Notes under the pieces: model-generated
What the model was told of the DNA's origin: nothing
Databases searched by the model: none
The model's input: the letters and a program-made list of their open reading frames with translations, nothing else
Translations under genes and position numbers: made by a program
In this document: piece by piece, positions 55,290 to 64,000 of the stretch
How the letters are laid out: the number at the start of each line of letters is the position of its first letter
Position numbering within the stretch: the first letter of the stretch is position 1
Origin: Lamellibrachia satsuma
Taxonomy: Eukaryota > Annelida > Polychaeta > Sabellida > Siboglinidae
DNA: 64,000 nucleotides
Direction of reading: 5' to 3'
Assembly: GCA_033239005.1 (NCBI GenBank)
Contig: BSQZ01000105.1
Span: 667,001-731,000 of the forward strand

Positions 55290-55876
55290 TCATTTCTTCC
55301 GAGGTTGTGTTTCAGACGTTGAGCAGACCGAGGTAGGGATCTTCCATGCTGCCTTGCACTTTCTCAGCAGGCGTTTAGCGATTTTTATCGGCGCTTCAGC
55401 TGTACCGTTGGCTTGATTATTTCCTGGACTGCTAGTCTCGTGCGCAAACTGTGAGTTTCGTACAAACTTAGTAAACACAGCGGATGAAAACTGTCACCGA
55501 GAAGTGTCTGTGGTATGCTATGACGACATAAGTTGTTTTTCAGCTTTCCGACTACGGTTTCAGAAGTTGTGTCTGGAAAGTAGTCTAACTTTAAAAAAAA
55601 AACACTAGTTACCAACGACTCTGCAGGCTGCTTCTCAGTGTATGTCGGACACATGCCACGTGTCTTCACATAGTGGTGGATGTCTGCAGACATCTGAGAC
55701 CAGTCAGGAAAACCAGGTTTCAACTCATCATGGTAGCTGAAGTATGGCAGTAGACGATCTGACACTTGCCCTCTGTCGTTAGACCGGTCCTCCACGATGA
55801 CAGTAACCAGCTCTTGTAGGATGGAGTCCTGTGATGTAACACCACGGGTACCGTCTAGGTGATCAGGGTTGAACAC
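55290..55876 (-). pseudogene. Gypsy integrase fragments
   Basis: Two overlapping frames give the spacer before integrase (YFSYHDELKPGFPDWSQMS), a core strand (KLDYFPDTTSETVVGKLKN) and, after frameshifts, SPGNNQANGTAEAPIKIAKR with the final core glutamate region. A full DDE set in one frame is not present. Confidence 0.7.
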
Positions 55877-56327
55877 AACGAGGGTGACGTTGTTGATGGT
55901 GACCTCATCTGTGCTGGATCATCGGCTGGAGCAAGAGATAATGCATCGGCGACCGGTATATATATTTTCGGCGTTTGTACACAATTCTGTAGGAGTACTC
56001 TTGAGACTTCAATCGCATGTGCTGTGAACTTTCCCTAGTGGCTTCGCCCGGATGGCCACTAGCGGTTTGTGATAAGTCACTACTTTGACGTCTCCACCAT
56101 ACTTGTAGTGGTGAAACTTACTCAGTCCAAACAACACGCTCAGCATCTCCTTCTCGATCTGGGCGTAGCGGCGTTCACGTCACACGTCAGAGAACGGCTT
56201 GCGTTCGCCACTGGCTTACCATCCTGCAACAACACTGAACCCAGTCCGTACTCGCTGGCGTCGTTCTCTAACACTAGCTTTTTGCAAGAACAGGAGCCTG
56301 CGTCAACATCAGCTTGACTGCATCAAA

Positions 56328-56700
56328 TTATGTATATTGTGTATGCGACCACACGTAAAGTACACCCATCTTGAGCAGGTTGTGTAGCGGTTGCATGGCT
56401 TCGGTCAGACTAGGCATGGAACGTGCGAAGTAATGTGCCATACGCATACATCGGCGTAGCACACCGAGGTTGGTGGGTGGCTGCAGCTCACTGATGGCTG
56501 TGACCTTAGCTGGGTAAATATGTAACCCATCACAGGTGATGCGGTGACCCACGAACTCTATCTCTTTCACGTCGATGTACAGCTTGTCCTTGTTGAGCTC
56601 GATGCCAGTTTCCAAACACCGCTCAAAGAACTGTCGCGAGTTCTGATCATATTCCTGTGTGTCCTTGTCATAGACCACAATGTCGTCTGCAATGCAGACA
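56328..56700 (-). pseudogene. Gypsy RT core fragment
   Basis: Contains IADDIVVYDKDTQEYDQN, ERCLETGIELNKDKL, KEIEFVGHRITCDGL and LGVLRRCMRMAHYFARSMP. These are the RT palm catalytic pair (ADD) and thumb region of Gypsy elements. The fragment ends in frame-shifted RNase H sequence. Confidence 0.8.
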
Positions 56701-56937
56701 ACGCCAGATATGCCACTCAGGGCCTCTAGGGGATGTTTCTGGAAGAATTCACTTGATACCGTTGTGCCAAACGGCAGGCGTTACCTCCCAAAAGACGTTT
56801 GGAACGTGGTCAACATGCTGTCAACTTGACGTTCCAGTAGCCAGATGACAGGTCAGCCTTTGAAAATACAGTTGCGTCTTGGAGCTCATGAAGCACAACT
56901 TCGAACACTGGCAATATGTAATGCTCCCGCTGTTGCG

Positions 56938-57278
56938 TTTTGTTCGTAGGGGGTATACATATACTTTGTTCGTAGGGGGTCTACACATACTTTGTTCGTA
57001 GCGTGTCTACACATACTTTGTTCGTAGGGGGTCTACACATACTTTGTTCGTAGGGCGTCTATACATACTTTGTTCGTAGGGGGTCTACACATACTTTGTT
57101 CGTAGGGTGTCTACACATACTTTGTTCGTAGGGGGTCTACACATACTTTGTTCGTAGGGTGTATACACATACTTTGTTCGTAGGGGGTCTACACATACTT
57201 TGTTCGTAGGGTGTCTACACATACTTTATTCGTGGGAGGTCTACACATACTTTGTTCTAGGGGGTCTACACATACTCG
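56938..57278. repeat. 26 bp tandem array, about 13 units, inside the Gypsy RT
   Basis: Units contain ACTTTGTTCGTAGGGGGTCT with mostly single-base changes. The RT coding sequence is continuous in sense up to each side, so the array expanded inside the dead element. Confidence 0.93.
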
Positions 57279-57839
57279 CAGAGCGCAGGTTGTCTTCTTC
57301 ACGGCCACTACTTGACTGATCCATGGTGTCGGTTCCTCAATTGGTGCGATGACACCCATGGCCGTCAGTCTCTCGAGCTCGTCATTGAGTTGTGGGCGTA
57401 TGGCTATGGACACTCTGCGGTTTGCCATGATTCTGGGGCGCACGTTCGAGTCGACTTTGAGGTGTCGTACACCTGGAAGCTCGCCCATCTTGCCGTCAAA
57501 CAGTGAGTCAAAACGACTTTCGTCTTGCAGAGCTGTCACACAGTGGAAGTTGTCATCATATACTGTCGTCAGACCAAAGCGCGCACTGGTCTGCAGACCG
57601 AGGATGGGTTCACCGTCGACGTTGTCCCGAAATAAGACGAATTTGACATCGTACAAGGTATCGTTCTTTGGCTTATTCAGAAACACCTGCCACTTCCCTT
57701 CCGGTTGTATGACTGTCTTATTCCACATCGTCAGGACACCCTTGTACGGCACCATGTCCCTAGCATTTCTGGCTGGCAGCGTGTCCACCGTGGCACCAGT
57801 GTTTATCTGGAACTCTACAAGCTCTCTATTGACGAACAT
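57189..57839 (-). pseudogene. Gypsy protease and RT start, broken
   Basis: The frame begins with a protease-like segment (VEFQINTGATVDTLPARN) in which the usual active-site aspartate of DTGA reads asparagine. It then has EPILGLQTSARFGL and the linker to RT (MGVIAPIEEPTPWISQVVAV), and ends at the 26 bp repeat array that interrupts the RT. The D-to-N change alone would inactivate the protease. Confidence 0.8.
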
Positions 57840-58189
57840 GCTGTCACGAAGAAGACCCAGGCGTCGCCACTGTCGGCTGCGACGTTGCAGTCGTTGTGTT
57901 CATACAACTTATATACACGTCGCTGGTGCCGGGGTTTGGCCAGCTGGTTGACAGATCGAGCTTACAGGCACTTTCACTCGAAGTGGTTTTTCCCCACAGC
58001 TGTTGCACGTTTTGCCATGAGCGTGGCACAGTTCCTTCTTGGGTAGATGAAGCCCCTCGCAATATCGGCATTCTGCACAGGCCCATACTCATAGTCGTGG
58101 TCTAACACGGTCTTGTGGGACGTTGCAGACTCTGCTGCACTGTAGACATCTACACAGTATCTAAAGACAGTTTGTAATTTGAGTAATTC

Positions 58190-58262
58190 TTGCCGCGTTT
58201 CTGAGTGTCCTATGCCTAATGTTCTTGCCGCGTTTCTGAGTGTCCTATGCCTAATGTTATTC
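58190..58262. repeat. ~35 bp direct duplication in the Gypsy gag region
   Basis: TTCTTGCCGCGTTTCTGAGT followed by GTCCTATGCCTAATG occurs twice in direct succession. Confidence 0.9.
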
Positions 58263-58807
58263 GGTATCGTATCATTGAACTGGTGCAGCTGTCATACAAA
58301 TTGCACGTCTTGGCAAGCACCCGCAGGGCAGTGTAGAAGTTGTCAAATTTTTCGCCTTACTCCTGCTTCCTGCTGTTGAAATTCAAACGTCTCGTTGGAT
58401 TCGCCGATGGCAAATTCTTCAAAGGCTTGGATTGTTTCTTCTGTCGTGCGTTGTATTGGAAACTTGGAATCCCTCGTACAGTCGCTCGGCTTTATCAGTG
58501 TGGTGCGATGACCCATCAACTCTATCTCTTTCACGCCGATGTCCAGCTTGTCCTCATCTTCAAGAGAATTTTCCAGCATTGCCACTTGGTAATCCCTTGG
58601 CCTGGCCGCAATTCGCGAGAGGATACCGTAGTTGCTCCAGCGCCGACGGAACATCTTCATTTACTCCGCCTTGCTATGGCCAAAAACGAGTGTCTGAGAC
58701 GGCCTAGCAGCTGTAAGACGAGTCTCACGTGACGGTGCGTCAACAATACCAGAACCAGGCTGATTACTGGATGCCATTGCTGTGGCCTGCATCAATGATG
58801 AGCGATA

Positions 58808-59130
<323 letters not shown>

Positions 59131-59329
59131 CCGTCGGTATTTATGCTTTCAGTTTTAACGTCAACGTCCGTGTCGAACTATTGCACGTTAACGAGATGGC
59201 GTTCCCGGCCGTCACAGTCTGCAACATGAGTCATGTACGCAAGTCAGCCAAGGCCTTGAACGACCGAGAGAAAGAAGCCGTCGCAATTAAAAACAACGAG
59301 AAAAAAAGCGAAAGAAGCGGCGAGCGAGT

Positions 59330-60035
59330 AAGTCTTCTAAAGGCCGGTTTACACGAGCGAGTTTTCGAGATCGTGGTTTTTTGTGTATTATTACTAAAAA
59401 AATACACGATTTGGAGATGAAATAAAAAAATTAACAACGGGGAGTATATTGGTCAATGCACATATTGATATATGCCTTCGTGGTAATAACTGCCAACTGC
59501 TTTCTAACGAGTACTCTTTATTAGGTGGTGTTCAATGAAAATAGGTTCTGTAGTGCATCAATCGTTTTTTTTCCGCGAGACCATTATGCCGAGTTTTTAT
59601 ATTTGTCACAACTGGCAAAACATGAACAGAGGCCTGCGTGTGACTGAGTCATCGAGCTTTTGATCTTTCTCTCCAGCTTTGAATGACAATAACAGAGCAG
59701 GTACCGTAACTACGGTGTATCTTGACAAGACGCTGGAGTTACAATGATTTGATGTAGCATTAATAAATTAAAAATATACGATATTCTCGCAGAAAGGACT
59801 TTTCATGTTTTACTAATTGTGAACCCACAATTTTTCAAAATGGTTTGACATCACTCGCTAAAACAGCACCAGTCAGTCGCTATCATATTAAGAATTCTGC
59901 CAGCACAGGCACCGTTCATTTCCAAATAACTTTCGACGATTACATGGTTTTCACCAATATTCGTCTACATCCCAGTGACGACAAGGGATGATATTCACAT
60001 CTTAGTTCTGTATAAGTTAGGCCTCATTTACAATG
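59330..60035. other. Non-coding spacer
   Basis: No supported exon. In the channel gene the corresponding region would be intron 3. Confidence 0.35.
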
Positions 60036-60039
60036 CTGT

Positions 60040-60500
60040 AATGAAGTTTGGAGACAATATCATAAGAAGGATGTAGATACGCTTCAACGAATGCAGAGGA
60101 GAGCAACTGACACGATTTCAGAACTGAGAGTAGTTAATTATGAAGAACGTCTAAAAGAACTTGATTTAACTACCCTAGAGATACAGAGGTTAAGAGAAGT
60201 TCAAATTTTATGTTTTAAGACTTGTGGAAATATTGACAGAAAATTGTTTTCTCGCATAGTAGAACCAGAGGACACGAGGTAACATTAGAACTAAGATACA
60301 TTAAGAGTGTAGAGTGTAGAGTGCATATCAGAAAGTACTAATTCTCACAGAGGACAATAAATGAATGCCAAACAATGATCCACAGGTTGTGCAAAGCGCC
60401 AGTGTGAATATGTTTAAAAACAAAATGTACAAATATCTCAGAAAGGCGGGTTACACATAGATGAAACATTGTTGGACTTGGATGGATGGCAATCTTGTTA
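60040..60500 (+). mobile_element. CR1-like LINE, 3' end fragment
   Basis: A frame with RMQRRATDTISELR and NYEERLKELDLTTLEIQRL, then a frame-shifted C-terminus ending KAGYT at about 60458. A weak tail with GATGGCAATCTTGTTAAA follows. Strongly diverged. Confidence 0.8.
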
Positions 60501-60828
60501 AAAAATCATTCAGGCTATTAAACGTTGTATTGGCCCCTTTGACTGACATCGGCCGACTACAGAACACAGCTCATACAGCAACATATCAACGCTACTCAAT
60601 ATCATGTTATGCACAAATGAAGTGCCAATACCTTTCCGTTCAACAAGCGTTGCTATGTGAAACATCATAGCTACTTGTAAATAGCCAATGGGCAGTCAGT
60701 TCTTCAATCACTGCATAGCTTGATTTTGAGGATATGATATGTTCATGGAACGTTCCCGTTGTTGCTTATCACGTTATGTCAATAAATGGATTGGTTTTGT
60801 AGTGAATGAAATTGTGTTCTCAATCGTG

Positions 60829-60935
<107 letters not shown>

Positions 60936-61110
60936 CAGGATACGTATTTTAATTGTCCTCCCGTTTCCCTTACTGCAGACTGGGGACACAGTTAATGTCA
61001 TCTCCTTCACATATCATATATGTCACATATTTTAAAGATCGTTTGAAATGGCATTTACAATATTTTAATAACTGCAGGAGTTGGAACGATGTAAAACTAG
61101 ATAATTCGGG

Positions 61111-61511
61111 TAGTAACCGCACGGAGAGTAACCGCCTGGACAGTAACCACCTGGACAGTAACCACCTGGACAGTAACCGCACGGAGAGTAACCGCCCGGA
61201 CAGTAACCGCACGGACAGTAACCGCCTGGACAGTAACCGCACGGAGAGTAACCGCCCGGACAGTAACCGCACGGACAGTAACCGCCTGGACAGTAAACTC
61301 ACGGACAGTAACCGCACGGAGAGTAACCGCACGGACAGTAACCGCCTGGACACTAAACTCACGGACAGTAACCGCACGGGGAGTAACCGCCTGGACAGTA
61401 ACCGCACGGAGAGTAACCGCCCGGACAGTAACCACATGGACAGTAACCGCACGGAGAGTAACCACCCGGACAGTAACCACCCGGACAGTAACCGCCCGGA
61501 CAGTAACCGCA
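61111..61511. repeat. 15 bp tandem array, about 27 units
   Basis: Units alternate between AGTAACCGCACGGAC, AGTAACCGCACGGAG and AGTAACCGCCTGGAC types in mixed order. The period is a multiple of three, so several frames stay open on both strands; the plus-strand reading gives SNRTD/SNRLD pentapeptides. Coding use is not supported by any splice or start context. Confidence 0.95.
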
Positions 61512-61824
61512 CCGTCATGTATAGTATGATCATGCACGGCATTCTACTTGTCATGATTGTAATTAGCCACTAAATCTGAATACGCAAGGATGGGTTCCAT
61601 GTTTCGATGGCTACTAAAAATAGATCTTGGAGAAAACCCGGATGATATGTCCACTGTTAAAGTATATGGAAAGAGGTATAATATCGCTCACAGGACATCA
61701 TCGCCCCCTTTGGCTGTAGTACTACACGAGCGACATCAGCAGCGCTCCCTAGCGACGAAAGGACTGGTCAAGGAGTGGTCAAGGAATCCTGTAATAGGGG
61801 TCAGAGGTCATCCGACGTAAAGAA

Positions 61825-62176
<352 letters not shown>

Positions 62177-62184
62177 GGAACACC

Positions 62185-62445
62185 AAAGGGCCTGACGAGG
62201 AAACGAGAAAGGAACAACACTTTTTTGTACGAGTGCACACGCATTTTAAATGACGAATAAGTAGTATACTAAATAAAGTTCTTCTTCTAATAAAGTTCAT
62301 ATTTGAAAAGTCGCAAAAGGTTGACCTTTACGGTATGTAGAGAGGTGGCAGCGACCTCCCTCTTCTATCCAACAGCATTCATTAACAGGGATCAAAGGGC
62401 CTGATGAGGAAACGAGAAAGGAACAAAACATGGTATTGTACGAGT
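62185..62445. repeat. Direct repeat ~205 bp apart next to the CGG array
   Basis: CAAAGGGCCTGACGAGGAAA (near 62183) recurs as CAAAGGGCCTGATGAGGAAA (near 62394). Each is followed by CGAGAAAGGAACAA and a TTGTACGAGTGC block. It looks like a partial tandem duplication or two related repeat ends. Confidence 0.75.
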
Positions 62446-62940
62446 GCTCATGTATGTTATTGCCATAACTTTCCATTATTTATTACTGCCATTAAAAAAC
62501 ATTTTAAAAGCTATAGACTGATGGTCGACGTACAGACAGCGAGTGAAAGGATACGGTTTTTTAACAGCAGACGTACTTTTTATGACTAGGCCACGCGTTC
62601 ATACCAGACCACTTATCGGATTGACCCAGCGACCTGCAGCAAACAAGCGGTGTAGTTTTTACCGGTACGCTATGTGTTAAAGTAGGTCACAAGACGTGTA
62701 TGTAAGCGGTGTATTCATCATGTGTTTATTAGTATAACATTACAAAGCAACGTATTAATGACGCTAAATTTAAAAGGTAAGTGAATATATACTACTATAA
62801 AGTGAAAATACTGATAACATTATTGCTAACTGTAAAAGTTACACAAGTAAATTACTGATAACATTGCTAATTTTAAATGATAAGGCGATGACGGCACTTT
62901 TAAAAATAACTGGCTGTTAGGAGTCAACCGTTCTACGCGG
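62446..62940. other. Non-coding spacer
   Basis: Nothing recognisable on either strand. Confidence 0.35.
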
Positions 62941-62944
62941 ACAT

Positions 62945-63245
62945 GTAGTGACTATGTATTATAGCTATGTACTGGAGATACAATGACTATTTTGTATTCT
63001 AACTGTGTACTGAGTGTGTAGTGACTATGTATTCTAGATATTCACTGAGGGTGCAGTGACATGTATTCGAGCTGTATAGGGTGTAGTGACTATGCTTTCT
63101 AGCTGTGTCTTTGGGATACAGTGACTTTGTAGTATAACTGTATACTGGTGTGCAATGAATTTGTATTCTGGCTATGTACTGAGGATGCAATGACTATGAA
63201 TCCTAACCGTGCACTAGAGGTGCAGAGACTATCTGTTCTAACTAA
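62945..63245. repeat. Degenerate ~38 bp minisatellite, about 8 units
   Basis: Blocks like TGTACTGAGGATGCAATGAC and TATGTATTCTAGCT alternate with many substitutions. Confidence 0.8.
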
Positions 63246-63404
63246 CCAAGTGTTTCGGAACCAGCCTACACACCATGTTTTTTCTTGCAGCATTTTTTAT
63301 TATCTGATATGGAACGTAGTACGTCACCCGGTGATGGTCCGCCGCTGACATATTTCTGTAATGAACTTTTATTGTAGACGCGTCGGATTACGTCAACGTC
63401 GACC

Positions 63405-63664
63405 GTGTACGATCATGTACGGTCATGTACGGTCATGTACGGTCATGTACGGTCATGTACGGTCATGTACGGTCATGTACGGCCATGTACGGTCATGTAC
63501 GGCCATGTACGGCCATGTACGGTCATGTACGGTCATGTACGGTCATGTACGGTCATGTACGGTCATGTAGGTCATGTACGGCCATGTACGGTCATGTACG
63601 GTCATGTACGGTCATGTACGGTCATGTACGGCCATGTATGGTCATGTACGGTCATGTACGGTCT
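63405..63664. repeat. 10 bp tandem array (ATGTACGGTC)n, about 26 units
   Basis: Nearly pure, with GGTC/GGCC variants and one 9 bp unit near 63567. All three forward frames are open with Met-Tyr-Gly-His-type repeats; not coding. Confidence 0.97.
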
Positions 63665-64000
63665 TGCCAACAAATGAACATTTCGTCGTCACAGGTCGTT
63701 GCCTCAGTGCCATGACTTCAACGCACTCGTTTCATTTTGCTTAGCTGAATCATTCTTCTACCAGGAAATTGAAAATCCTGTTATCTTAATCGAGTTACCC
63801 CTAGGGTATAAGACCAGCATTTCTTGCTGCGAGAATCCGGGCCTTAGCTAGGATTTTTCAAGGGTGGTCTTATGTGTCAACAAAAATAATATGCAGTATA
63901 ATGGCCTCCATCCCCGCAAGTACTTCCAGTGTAAGGAACGTGTACGCTTAAAAGATAATATGAACATAGGTGGTTAGGGATCGTGGCTGGCTATGGAAGC
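63665..64000. other. Non-coding spacer to the window edge
   Basis: No supported exon or repeat. Confidence 0.35.

Larger units (their letters stand above)
54500..58800 (-). mobile_element. Gypsy-type LTR retrotransposon remnant
   Basis: On the minus strand, in order from the right: gag-like region with a CCHC-type knuckle (HAHGKTCNSCGEK near 57985-58030); aspartic protease; start of RT; a tandem-repeat insertion; RT core with CIADDIVVYDK (56660-56700) and EIEFVGHRITCDGL; RNase H traces (about 56050-56320); integrase with SPGNNQANGTAEAPIK (about 55380-55430) and a C-terminal part to 54748. Many frameshifts make it inactive. Clear LTRs are not visible. It lies in the intron between the exon 2 and exon 3 copies of the channel duplicate. 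Confidence 0.8.

Noticed and set aside
63361..63715. Three overlapping Met-Tyr-Gly-His repeat frames
   Set aside because: All three forward frames are open because the 10 bp unit has no stop in any phase; nothing suggests translation.

Overview
This window reads as nuclear DNA from an invertebrate animal. It has short exons split by GT-AG introns, AATAAA signals, many decayed non-LTR retrotransposons (CR1-like and L2-like), a decayed Gypsy-type element, TTAA- and hAT-type DNA transposons, and very many micro- and minisatellites. The minisatellite load in introns and the DEG/ENaC-type gene would suit a lancelet or another marine deuterostome. The sequence alone does not settle the species. There is no bacterial, plasmid or CRISPR content.

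Region 1 (1-10.0 kb): a complete nine-exon plus-strand gene, rebuilt from splice sites (626-9906, about 403 residues), for a DUF4806-family nuclear-type protein. Its fifth exon lies between two oppositely oriented copies of one ~2.27 kb TTAA-bounded DNA transposon (2256-4517 and 5136-7414). Each copy carries the broken start of a transposase-like gene.

Region 2 (10.0-29.5 kb): intergenic, transposon-rich DNA. It holds a ~125 bp tandem array, several CR1 fragments on both strands (one interrupted by another repeat family), two copies of a repeat family ending GGCAGTGTTAGTTGAGCCA, a probable hAT-like non-autonomous element with an 8 bp target duplication, and several minisatellites.

Region 3 (29.5-47.4 kb): the most striking locus, a 15-exon plus-strand gene (29954-47267). 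All exon phases fit and the joined frame is 1340 codons including the stop. It encodes a DEG/ENaC-type channel: N-terminal His-Gly motif, TM1, FPAVTVCN motif, Cys-rich extracellular motifs, and TM2 with a GxS filter. Its extracellular loop is interrupted by a C-type lectin-like domain and a ~700-residue Thr-rich mucin-like stretch encoded by one 2.09 kb exon. Introns hold an L2-like LINE, (GT)n, (TA)n and several unrelated minisatellites. One intron appears to use a GC donor, and exon 3 ends in a fourfold tandem of its own splice donor.

Region 4 (47.4-64 kb): CR1 fragments, one with a 405-codon open frame, and a third copy of the GTTAGTTGAGCCA family. It also holds a damaged partial duplicate of the first part of the channel gene (about 53.64-59.33 kb), split by a decayed Gypsy element. 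The last part has long pure repeats: (GT)157, (TA)n, a 15 bp array, about 117 uninterrupted CGG units and a 10 bp array.
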